Positions 1-7,110 of a DNA stretch of 8,346 nt are shown here, piece by piece (within the stretch, counting starts at the first letter, position 1; each line of letters starts with the position of its first letter). Location of the stretch: positions 1-8,346 of the forward strand of contig JAHHUB010000073.1 of NCBI GenBank assembly GCA_020024175.1. Direction: 5' to 3'. The position numbers and the translations under genes are program-made. This DNA comes from Oscillospiraceae bacterium. GTDB lineage: Bacteria > Bacillota > Clostridia > Oscillospirales > Ruminococcaceae. The notes beneath the pieces are model-generated. The model saw only the letters and a program-made list of their open reading frames with translations. It had not been told where the DNA came from and did not search any database.

Positions 1-1682
1 AAAGTGTTGTCATTAAATATAATATATGCAGGCATACCCAGTTTTTGAGCTGTTTTCTTTCTAAACTCCATAAGTTCATTTTCCAATTTGGAATCATACT
101 GGCTGTTAGCATTTCCAAAAATTTTATTTTTGATAGAATTGACAATTTTTGTGCTTTTCCTTTGAAACAAAGCCATTCCACGAGGTGTTATTTTTATAAT
201 TTTATATTGGTCATTGGTAAAATAAATATAGTTATTATCATCAAGCCATTTTATATTTCTAAGAAAATCCCCTTTTGAATATCGGCTCATACAACCGTAT
301 TCCGGTAAAGTGTCAAAACCTGCTTCGGAAATTCTGGTGTTTCCGTCATTTCCCAAAACTATATCAGCTAACATATTTTTGCCATAATGTTCACCTGTTT
401 CATAAATAACTTTCAATATGTTTTTGCTGTCGTTATTTATGCAGTCAAAATCGTATTTTCTATTGCAATAGGAACAGTTTCCACAGTTGTCTGAGGCAGT
501 TTCGCCAAAATAATTGAGAATATATTTTCTCAGACAGTTGGCAGTGGTGCAATAATAAGTCATAAGTTTAAGTTTTTCTTCTTCTGAAATAATGAGGGAT
601 TTTTTCTGTTCCTCACTGATTCCCTCAGAATCCTCTATACCTTTTTCTATGAGAAATTTATTCATTCTCACATCGGAACCGCTGTAAAGCAGAATGCAGT
701 CGGCTGGGTTTCCGTCCCTGCCTGCTCTGCCTGCTTGCTGATAGTATTCTTCGATATTCAGAGGAAGTGCATAATGTATGACAAAAGAAACATCGGGTTT
801 ATCAATTCCCATTCCAAAAGCACTGGTGGCAACCATAATATTTATATTGTCATAAATAAAATCATCTTGGTTTTTGTTTCTTTCATCATCATTAAGTCCT
901 CCATGATAAATTCCCGCACATATGCCGTTGGATTTTAAAAACTCATAAACTTCTATTGTTTGTTTTCTTGTGGAACAGTATATGATTCCTGATTTATATT
1001 TTATATTTTTTAAATATGTTAAAATGTAAGATTTTTTATCAACAGGTTTTTCCACAGCAAAATGCAGGTTTTTTCTGTCAAATCCTGTGCTTACAGTGAA
1101 ATAATCTTTGAGATGAAGCTGAGAAGCTATATCCTGTTTTACTCTTGAAGTTGCAGTGGCAGTAAAAGCTGCAATAGTAGGTCTTTTTGGCAAAAGATCT
1201 ACAAACTCATGTATTTGAGTATAGCTGGGTCTGAAATCATGTCCCCACTGTGATATACAGTGAGCTTCATCCACAGCCAATATGCTGATGTTTGCATTTA
1301 AGGCAAAGTTTAAAAAGTATTCAGTCAAAAGCCTTTCGGGAGCAACATATATAATTTTATATACACCAGCTTTGGCATTTTCAATAGCTTTTCTGAACTG
1401 ATTAAAAGAAAGAGAACTGTTTAAATAAGCTGCTCTGACTCCGATTTGATTAAGGGAAAAAACCTGGTCTTTCATAAGGGAGATAAGGGGCGATATAACC
1501 AAAGTAATTCCATCTGAAGCAATAGCGGGAATTTGATAACAAATTGATTTTCCCGATCCTGTAGGCATTATTGCCATTACATCTTTGCCTTTTAGTATAT
1601 TTTTGATAATTTCTTCCTGACCCTGTCTGAATTCATCATAGCCATAATATTTTTTTAATATAGAGTATATATATTCTGTCAA
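1..1682 (-). CDS. recQ: ATP-dependent DNA helicase RecQ (3' end outside window)
   Basis: RecQ is a superfamily 2 helicase that unwinds DNA 3' to 5' during recombinational repair and at stalled forks. I read one uninterrupted frame of 560 codons from TTG at 1682 to the left edge, with no stop, so the C-terminus is missing. Visible in order: motif 0 (YGYDEFRQGQ, residues 13-22), Walker A TGSGKS (41-46), DEAH box (138-141) followed by the RecQ aromatic-rich loop CISQWGHDFRPSY, TATAT (173-177), and motif VI QQAGRAGRDG (315-324). A zinc site follows with Cys383, Cys400, Cys403 and Cys406, then an RQC winged-helix region (about 410-515) and the beginning of an HRDC domain (from about 535). The TTG start is chosen because an AAGGAG site lies 6 bases upstream and motif 0 follows at the usual distance. 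It starts 10 bases after the pfkA stop, so it is probably co-transcribed and translationally coupled. Full-length relatives are roughly 590-730 residues. Function is near certain; the HRDC call rests on a short segment. Confidence 0.96.
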   Translation of the reverse strand, partial: MTEYIYSILKKYYGYDEFRQGQEEIIKNILKGKDVMAIMPTGSGKSICYQIPAIASDGITLVISPLISLMKDQVFSLNQIGVRAAYLNSSLSFNQFRKAIENAKAGVYKIIYVAPERLLTEYFLNFALNANISILAVDEAHCISQWGHDFRPSYTQIHEFVDLLPKRPTIAAFTATATSRVKQDIASQLHLKDYFTVSTGFDRKNLHFAVEKPVDKKSYILTYLKNIKYKSGIIYCSTRKQTIEVYEFLKSNGICAGIYHGGLNDDERNKNQDDFIYDNINIMVATSAFGMGIDKPDVSFVIHYALPLNIEEYYQQAGRAGRDGNPADCILLYSGSDVRMNKFLIEKGIEDSEGISEEQKKSLIISEEEKLKLMTYYCTTANCLRKYILNYFGETASDNCGNCSYCNRKYDFDCINNDSKNILKVIYETGEHYGKNMLADIVLGNDGNTRISEAGFDTLPEYGCMSRYSKGDFLRNIKWLDDNNYIYFTNDQYKIIKITPRGMALFQRKSTKIVNSIKNKIFGNANSQYDSKLENELMEFRKKTAQKLGMPAYIIFNDNT

Positions 1683-1688
1683 TGTTTA

Positions 1689-1694
1689 CTCCTT
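1689..1694 (-). promoter_or_regulatory. Shine-Dalgarno site of recQ, overlapping the pfkA stop codon
   Basis: The minus strand reads TAAGGAGTAAACATTG: a perfect AAGGAG with 6 bases before the TTG start of recQ. Its first two A residues are the last two bases of the pfkA TAA stop, which suggests terminating ribosomes re-initiate on recQ. This site decides the TTG start, because no ATG or GTG lies nearby in frame. Confidence 0.85.
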
Positions 1695-2661
1695 AGATTG
1701 ATATTTCCTGTGATGCTCTGTAAAGTTCCATATCCAAATGTTTTGTCATGTTAAAAGCTGACTTAAAATCTAAATCCATGATTTTTCCGTTTTGGCTGAC
1801 AATAACTCTGTTGGATTTTCCCTTAAGAAGAAGTTCCACACCATAATGACCCATAAAACTTGCTATAGAGCGGTCTTTAGCTGTAGGGTGTCCCCCTCTT
1901 TGCACATGGCCAAGTACAGTGAGTCTTGTTTCAATTCCCACTTTTTTTTGTATTTCTTCAGCAATTTTAGAGGTATCACCTACACCTTCTGCAGCTACTA
2001 TTATAAAGTTTTGTTTTCCGCTTCTTAGGGATGTGAGAATTTTATCGGAAACAGAATCTAAATCAAGCGGAAGTTCAGGGACCAAAATTGCGGTAGCTCC
2101 GCAGGAAACACCGGTTTCCAAAGCAATATAGCCGGCATGTCTGCCCATAACTTCCACAACGGAACATCTGTCATGGGATTGGGAAGTGTCACGGATTCTG
2201 TCCACCATATCTATGGCAGTGTTTACAGCAGTATCAAATCCTATTGTATAATCGGAGGCAGAAATGTCATTGTCAATGGTGCATGGTATACCTATACATT
2301 GTATTCCATGTTCTGCAAGAGCTGCAGCACCTTTGAAAGATCCGTCTCCTCCAAGAACACATACTGCATCTATTCCGGCTTCTTTACATATTTCGGTGCC
2401 TCTTTGAACACCTGACTCTGTCATAAATTCGGGACAGCGTGCGGAATACAGAAATGTTCCCCCAAGCATAATTATATTTTTTACACTTCTTAAATTCATT
2501 TCAAAAATATCACCGTTTATAAGTCCTGCAAAACCTCGTCTTATTCCCACAACTCTTAAATTATTATAAAGAGCGGTTCTGGCTACAGCTCTGATTGCAG
2601 CATTCATGCCTGGAGCATCGCCTCCACTGGTTAAAATACCTATTGTTTTGATTTCTTTCAA
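1693..2661 (-). CDS. pfkA: ATP-dependent 6-phosphofructokinase
   Basis: The enzyme phosphorylates fructose 6-phosphate to fructose 1,6-bisphosphate with ATP, the committed step of glycolysis, in the cytosol. At 322 residues it has the normal length of the bacterial homotetrameric group A family. Visible motifs are the ATP loop GGDAPGMN (13-20), GGDG (104-107), whose Gly107 marks an ATP-using rather than pyrophosphate-using enzyme, the catalytic TIDND (128-132, Asp130 as base), EVMGRHAG (170-177), Glu225, and the LGHVQRGG segment (250-257) with the substrate Arg255. Catalytic residues all appear intact. Effector-site positions equivalent to E. coli Glu187 and Arg/Lys211 are Thr190 and Ser214, so classical ADP/PEP control may be altered; Arg24, Arg28, Arg58 and Lys216 are kept. 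The start is TTG, because it sits just before the conserved first strand, has a good ribosome site, and no other start codon fits. It follows dnaE by 14 bases and precedes recQ by 10. Confidence 0.97.
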   Translation of the reverse strand: MKEIKTIGILTSGGDAPGMNAAIRAVARTALYNNLRVVGIRRGFAGLINGDIFEMNLRSVKNIIMLGGTFLYSARCPEFMTESGVQRGTEICKEAGIDAVCVLGGDGSFKGAAALAEHGIQCIGIPCTIDNDISASDYTIGFDTAVNTAIDMVDRIRDTSQSHDRCSVVEVMGRHAGYIALETGVSCGATAILVPELPLDLDSVSDKILTSLRSGKQNFIIVAAEGVGDTSKIAEEIQKKVGIETRLTVLGHVQRGGHPTAKDRSIASFMGHYGVELLLKGKSNRVIVSQNGKIMDLDFKSAFNMTKHLDMELYRASQEISI

Positions 2662-2668
2662 TTAAGGT

Positions 2669-2677
2669 TCACCTCTT
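2669..2677 (-). promoter_or_regulatory. Shine-Dalgarno site of pfkA, overlapping the dnaE stop codon
   Basis: The minus strand reads AAGAGGTGA, a strong match to the anti-Shine-Dalgarno complement, about 7 bases ahead of the TTG start of pfkA. Its first two bases fall in the dnaE TAA stop (2676-2678). The arrangement supports the TTG start and translational coupling of pfkA to dnaE. Confidence 0.8.
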
Positions 2678-5600
2678 ATATTAATTTAACACTGTCATCA
2701 TCAAGAATATATTTAGCCTCATTTATGAGAACATCACAAAGCTGTACCCACATTTTTTTTGGAGCTATCATAGTCTTTTTTGTATCATTAAAATAAACAA
2801 ATACAGGCAGGTTTTCCTTCTGCTCATCATTAAAATACTCAAGAAGACTGGTAATTTTGCTCATTTGTACAGAATTTTTTGAAGACAGTTTTAAGTATAG
2901 TTTTTTGGGGTCAGCAGTTTGTTCTTTTGCTGCAGGTGCAGTAAATTCTTCTTTTTCAGTGATGTAATTTTCCGCAAGTTTTACATTATTGCAGATAATT
3001 TTAAGGTCATCGTCTTTTTTGTCGGTTTTGCCTTTTATAACTAAAACTTTTTGACTTCTCAGCAGTGCTCCGTAAGCTGAATAAGTTTGTGGAAAAAATA
3101 TAATTTCACCTTTTCCTGTCATGTCCTCAGCTTGGACAAATGCCATTAAATCATTATTTTTTGTGGTTTTTGTTTTTATATCAGTAACCATAACAATTAG
3201 GTCTACAGTATTTCCTATATTTAATGAAATGTCATGGTTTAATTTTTCAAATGTGTAAGCTCTGATTTTATGTGATAATTCTGTGTATTCTTCTAGAGGG
3301 TGTCCAGAAACATAAAGTCCTGTACTTTCTTTCTCCATGGATAAAAGCTGAATTTCACTGTATTCATCACATTTTTTTATTTCATATGAAAAAGAGTTTT
3401 CATATTGTTCTCCAAAAAAGCTCATTTGCCCTGTGTCTTTGTTTTTATTAAACCTGTCTATGTCATTGGAAACTGCTTCAAAAGATTCCATCATTTCATG
3501 GCGATTATATCCTAAATTATCAACAGCACCGGATTTAATCAGACTTTCAATAGCTCGTTTGTTTAAATCCCGCTGATTGTTTCTTTCCATAAGGTCTATA
3601 AAATTTTTGTAGACACCGTTTTTGGCTCTTTCTTCTATAATGGAATTAATCACATTTCTACCCAGATTTTTAATTGCTAACAATCCAAATCTGATTGAAT
3701 TGCCCTGTGTTGTGAAATTTAAAAAGCTTTCATTAATATCCGGTGGCAGAACTTTTATATTAATTCGACTGCACTCAGATATATACTCAATGATTTTATC
3801 GGTGTTGTCAATTACACTTGTCAAAAGAGCAGCCATGTATTGGGCAGGATAATGGCATTTTAAAAATGCAGTTTCATAAGCCAGCAAAGCATATGGGGCA
3901 GCATGGTTTTTATTAAAAGCATAGGACGCGAATGAGCTCATATCATCAAAAAGCTCATTTGCAAGCTCTGGAGATATTCCGTTAGCCTGACAGCCTGCAC
4001 ATGGTGAGCCATTTTTCCCCTCAGGGTCTCCATAAATAAAGCTGTTGCGTTCTCCTTCCATGATGTCGGCTTTCTTTTTAGCCATAGCTCGCCTTACAAG
4101 ATCCGCTCTGCCATAAGAATATCCTGCCAGTGTGCGAAATATCTGCATAACCTGTTCCTGATAAACAATACATCCGCAAGTTACTTCCAAAATAGGCTTG
4201 AGCAATGGGTGTTTGTAATGAATATCCTGTGGATTTTGTCTGTTTTTCACATAAGTTGGTATAGAGTCCATAGGCCCTGGGCGATAAAGCGAAATTACAG
4301 CTATTAAATCTTCCAGACACTTTGGCTTAATTTGAAGCAAAACCTGCCTCATTCCCCCTGATTCAAACTGAAAAACCCCAAAAGTTTTTCCGCTGCTGAA
4401 CATTTTATATACATCTTTGTCCTGCAAATCAATTTTTTCTATATCAAAATCCGGAATAGTTTTGCGGATTTCATTTTCTGTATCTCTGATAACAGTAAGG
4501 TTTCTCAGTCCTAAAAAGTCCATTTTAAGAAGCCCCAGTTCTTCCAAAGTTCCCATAGTATATTGAGTAACTATGGAGCCGTCATTTGACTGCAAAGGCA
4601 CATATGTGTCAACTGGATTTGCTGTGATAACAACTCCTGCCGCATGAGTGGAGCTGTGTCGTGGCATTCCCTCTATTTTCATTGCAGTGTCAATAAGTTC
4701 TTTAACCTGTGTGTCATGTTCGTATTCATAGTGAAGGCTTTCTGATAAATCCAAAGCTTTTTTTATTGTCATGTTAGGCTCGGTAGGTATTTGTTTTGCT
4801 ACATTGTCTACAAATCCGTAACTTAGACCCATAACTCTGCCAACATCTCTGATAGAACCCCTTGCCGCCATGGTTCCGAAAGTGATAATCTGTGCCACAT
4901 GGTCGCTGCCATATTTTTCTATTACATAATCAATGACTTCCTGCCGTCTTTCATAGCAAAAATCTATATCAAAGTCCGGCATACTTATTCTTTCCGGATT
5001 TAGAAAACGCTCAAACATCAGGCTGTACTGTATAGGGTCAATTCCTGTTATTCCCATACAATATGCAGCTAAACTTCCTGCTCCGGAACCTCTGCCGGGG
5101 CCTACCGGTATTCCTTTGGATTTAGCATAGTTAATAAAATCAAAAACAATAAGGAAATAAGTTACATAGCCCATTTTTTTAATTACACTCATTTCATAAT
5201 TAAGCCGTTCTCTTATTTCATCTGTGATGTTGTTACCGTATCTTTTTTCAATTCCGTTATAACATAATTCATCAAAGTATTCTATTGGATCCTTTCCCGC
5301 AGGAGCTGTGTAAACAGGAAGTTTTGTAATGCCAAATTCAAAGTCAAAATCGCACATATCGGCAATTTTTTCGGTATTTTCAATAGCTCCGGGATATTTA
5401 CCGAAAAGTTCCTTCATTTCTTCATAGCTTTTTAAGTAAAATTCATCAGTTTCAAATTCCAAAGCATTTTTTTCACCCAAAACTTTATTGGTTTGAATAC
5501 AAATGAGAATTTCCTGCACCTTGCTGTCGGATTTATTTATATAATGTACATCATTAGTAGCTACAAGTCCTATTCCTGTCTGTTTGGAAAGTTCAAAAAG

Positions 5601-6167
5601 CTGAGGAAGTATTTTCATTTGTTCGGCTATTCCATGATTTTGGATTTCTATATAGTAATTGTCTTCACCGAACAGATTTTTATATTTGTTTGCAGTGTTT
5701 ACAGCTTCAGTGAAATTTCCCCGTGAAATAAGTCTTGGAATTTCTCCTGCCAAACAAGCGGACAAAGCAATCAATCCCTCATGATATTGCTCCAACAGGT
5801 CAAAGTCTATTCGGGGTTTGGAGTAAAATCCGTCTGTAAATCCCAAAGAAACCAGTTTGATTAAATTCTGATAACCTGTTTTATTTTTGCATAGCAAAAC
5901 CAAATGGTATGGGGATGAATCCATACCATAAATTTTATCAAATCTGGTTCTTGGAGATACATAAACTTCACAGCCTATAATTGGTTTGATGCCTTTCTTT
6001 TTTGCTTTTTTGTAAAAGTCCACTGCACCATACATCACACCGTGATCTGTAATAGCAATGGCTTTTTGTCCCATTTCTACAGCTTTGTCCAAAAGTTCGG
6101 AAATTTTACAGGCGCCATCAAGCAAACTATATTCTGTATGTACGTGCAGGTGTACAAAATTACTCAT
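2676..6167 (-). CDS. dnaE: DNA polymerase III subunit alpha, DnaE type
   Basis: This is a C-family replicative polymerase of 1163 residues, the usual DnaE length, without the inserted DnaQ-like exonuclease of PolC. Domains in order: N-terminal PHP domain (about 4-270) with HLHVH (6-10), DHG (41-43), CEVYV (66-70), SACLAGE (136-142) and TNDVHY (204-209); palm and fingers with PGRGSGAGS (357-365), catalytic Asp400 and Asp402 in PDFDIDF, and Asp550 in KMDFLGL; then FNKNHAAPYA (751-760), a helix-hairpin-helix region (about 800-890), a clamp-binding motif QMSFF (914-918), an OB fold (about 985-1065) and a C-terminal domain of the Firmicutes kind. In Firmicutes that also carry PolC, DnaE usually extends RNA primers and helps on the lagging strand; whether PolC exists here cannot be seen. 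The ATG start is supported by an AAAGAGGT site 5 bases upstream. It begins 15 bases after whiA and ends 14 before pfkA. A small two-cysteine insertion (around 712-728) is noted separately. Confidence 0.98.
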   Translation of the reverse strand: MSNFVHLHVHTEYSLLDGACKISELLDKAVEMGQKAIAITDHGVMYGAVDFYKKAKKKGIKPIIGCEVYVSPRTRFDKIYGMDSSPYHLVLLCKNKTGYQNLIKLVSLGFTDGFYSKPRIDFDLLEQYHEGLIALSACLAGEIPRLISRGNFTEAVNTANKYKNLFGEDNYYIEIQNHGIAEQMKILPQLFELSKQTGIGLVATNDVHYINKSDSKVQEILICIQTNKVLGEKNALEFETDEFYLKSYEEMKELFGKYPGAIENTEKIADMCDFDFEFGITKLPVYTAPAGKDPIEYFDELCYNGIEKRYGNNITDEIRERLNYEMSVIKKMGYVTYFLIVFDFINYAKSKGIPVGPGRGSGAGSLAAYCMGITGIDPIQYSLMFERFLNPERISMPDFDIDFCYERRQEVIDYVIEKYGSDHVAQIITFGTMAARGSIRDVGRVMGLSYGFVDNVAKQIPTEPNMTIKKALDLSESLHYEYEHDTQVKELIDTAMKIEGMPRHSSTHAAGVVITANPVDTYVPLQSNDGSIVTQYTMGTLEELGLLKMDFLGLRNLTVIRDTENEIRKTIPDFDIEKIDLQDKDVYKMFSSGKTFGVFQFESGGMRQVLLQIKPKCLEDLIAVISLYRPGPMDSIPTYVKNRQNPQDIHYKHPLLKPILEVTCGCIVYQEQVMQIFRTLAGYSYGRADLVRRAMAKKKADIMEGERNSFIYGDPEGKNGSPCAGCQANGISPELANELFDDMSSFASYAFNKNHAAPYALLAYETAFLKCHYPAQYMAALLTSVIDNTDKIIEYISECSRINIKVLPPDINESFLNFTTQGNSIRFGLLAIKNLGRNVINSIIEERAKNGVYKNFIDLMERNNQRDLNKRAIESLIKSGAVDNLGYNRHEMMESFEAVSNDIDRFNKNKDTGQMSFFGEQYENSFSYEIKKCDEYSEIQLLSMEKESTGLYVSGHPLEEYTELSHKIRAYTFEKLNHDISLNIGNTVDLIVMVTDIKTKTTKNNDLMAFVQAEDMTGKGEIIFFPQTYSAYGALLRSQKVLVIKGKTDKKDDDLKIICNNVKLAENYITEKEEFTAPAAKEQTADPKKLYLKLSSKNSVQMSKITSLLEYFNDEQKENLPVFVYFNDTKKTMIAPKKMWVQLCDVLINEAKYILDDDSVKLI
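3414..3428 (-). other. Predicted beta-clamp-binding motif in DnaE (QMSFF)
   Basis: Codons 914-918 of dnaE encode Gln-Met-Ser-Phe-Phe, flanked by Gly on both sides, just after the helix-hairpin-helix region and before the OB fold. This fits the clamp-binding consensus QxxLF/QxxFF at the internal position where bacterial alpha subunits hold the sliding clamp. The function is inferred from motif and position. Confidence 0.7.
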
Positions 6168-6172
6168 AACTT

Positions 6173-6180
6173 ACCTCTTT
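6173..6180 (-). promoter_or_regulatory. Shine-Dalgarno site of dnaE
   Basis: The minus strand reads AAAGAGGTAAGTTATG, placing AGAGGT 5 bases ahead of the dnaE ATG at 6167. The site lies inside the 15-base whiA/dnaE spacer, immediately after the whiA stop. Confidence 0.8.
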
Positions 6181-6182
6181 TG

Positions 6183-7097
6183 TTAATTGTGCTGCATGGA
6201 AAGAAGTTTTTCCATTCTGTAATTTACCGCTGAACGGGAAAGTTTCATTGAGTGATTTTCACCAAGTTCCCGCAATGACATTTCAGGGTTATTAAGTCTT
6301 AGTTCTGCCAGTTCCCGCAAATCTGCAGGCAAATTTTCAAGTCCCATGGTGTCACGGAGATTTTCAATAGCTGAAAGCTGTTTGGCAGATGCTTTGACAG
6401 TTTTATCTATGTTGGCAGTTTCACAGTTGGTTTGTCTGTTTACATTGTTTCTTATGTCTTTGTATATTTTTACATCCATAAATTCAAAGGCACTTTGTAC
6501 AGCTCCAATGATGTTGAGAATATCCTCTATCTGTTCGCTGTCTTTTATGTAAACAATGTATTGATTTCGTCTTTGCATAATTCCATGTTTTATTTTAAAC
6601 ATTAAAAGCAAATCCGAAAGTGAAAGTGCACTCTTTTCGTCATTTACAATAAATTCCATTTGATATGCCTTAGCAGGATCTGTTATAATTCCGCAGGCAA
6701 GATATACTCCGCTTAAAAAAGCATGCATTTCTGTATCTGTTTTAAGAAAATCATAGTTAATGCGGTTTGTTGATGAATCATGGCCGAAAAAGCTGATTAT
6801 TTTTTTTCGGTCTTCCCCATCATCAACTGATACCAAAAAAGTACTTTTCCCGCCTCTTTGTTTTATTTCATTGATTGTAACTGTTCCTAAAATATCAACT
6901 AAATCGTAAATATCATTGGAATATAATCGGGAAACTCCCTTATTTTCAGTTATAATAGAAATATTTTCTTCACAGAAAGATCTTCCAAACATTAAAATTC
7001 CATAAGCTTGCTGAATTTTGCATTTATATTTATATTGTTTATTTTGGAAAACTTCATTTTTCACTTTCCAAGTAAAAGTTTCTTTTTCGTTTTTCAA
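6183..7097 (-). CDS. whiA: Sporulation/division regulator WhiA (LAGLIDADG-like plus HTH)
   Basis: WhiA is a DNA-binding protein found across Gram-positives: a sporulation-septation activator in Streptomyces, and in Bacillus (as YvcL) linked to cell division and chromosome segregation. Residues are numbered here from the more upstream TTG at 7124. An N-terminal region (about 16-130) leads to a LAGLIDADG homing-endonuclease-like domain with FLSGVYLACGIITDP (136-150) and MEFIV (156-160). A linker contains the typical NCETANIDKT (233-242) and NLPADLRELAELRL (264-277), and a C-terminal HTH has SLRELGE and LSRSAVNYRMEKL (283-307). I place the start at TTG 7097 (304 residues): a GGTGAT site precedes it, and it puts the family's usual SFSxxVKxEL beginning (here TFTWKVKNEV) near the N-terminus. 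The alternative TTG at 7124 gives 313 residues and a 14-base overlap with rapZ but has a weak ribosome site. No nuclease activity is expected from this family. Confidence 0.94.
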   Translation of the reverse strand: MKNEKETFTWKVKNEVFQNKQYKYKCKIQQAYGILMFGRSFCEENISIITENKGVSRLYSNDIYDLVDILGTVTINEIKQRGGKSTFLVSVDDGEDRKKIISFFGHDSSTNRINYDFLKTDTEMHAFLSGVYLACGIITDPAKAYQMEFIVNDEKSALSLSDLLLMFKIKHGIMQRRNQYIVYIKDSEQIEDILNIIGAVQSAFEFMDVKIYKDIRNNVNRQTNCETANIDKTVKASAKQLSAIENLRDTMGLENLPADLRELAELRLNNPEMSLRELGENHSMKLSRSAVNYRMEKLLSMQHN

Positions 7098-7101
7098 GTT
7101 A

Positions 7102-7107
7102 ATCACC
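7102..7107 (-). promoter_or_regulatory. Probable Shine-Dalgarno site deciding the whiA start
   Basis: The minus strand reads TTGGTGATTAACTTG. GGTGAT matches the downstream part of the AGGAGGTGATC consensus and sits suitably ahead of TTG at 7097. It favours that codon over TTG at 7124, whose upstream sequence offers only a short AGAG very close to the start. Confidence 0.5.
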
Positions 7108-7110
7108 AAT

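Noticed and set aside
45..938. Two short plus-strand frames at the left end
   Set aside because: Both are antisense to recQ, whose frame is continuous with every helicase motif across this region.
1..1682. Possibility that recQ is a pseudogene or frameshifted
   Set aside because: Manual translation from TTG 1682 stays in one frame for 560 codons to base 1 with all motifs intact. The missing stop is due only to the window edge.
2137..2415. 92-codon plus-strand frame opposite pfkA
   Set aside because: Antisense to conserved PfkA catalytic motifs; no independent coding evidence.
4078..4320. 80-codon minus-strand frame inside dnaE
   Set aside because: It overlaps the conserved polymerase core in another frame, has no family resemblance and no convincing ribosome site. 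It is a shadow of dnaE.
6183..7097. Homing endonuclease from the LAGLIDADG-like fold
   Set aside because: The C-terminal HTH and the WhiA-specific motifs identify a chromosomal regulator. The fold is a domesticated relic in this family, and the gene is not inserted in another gene.
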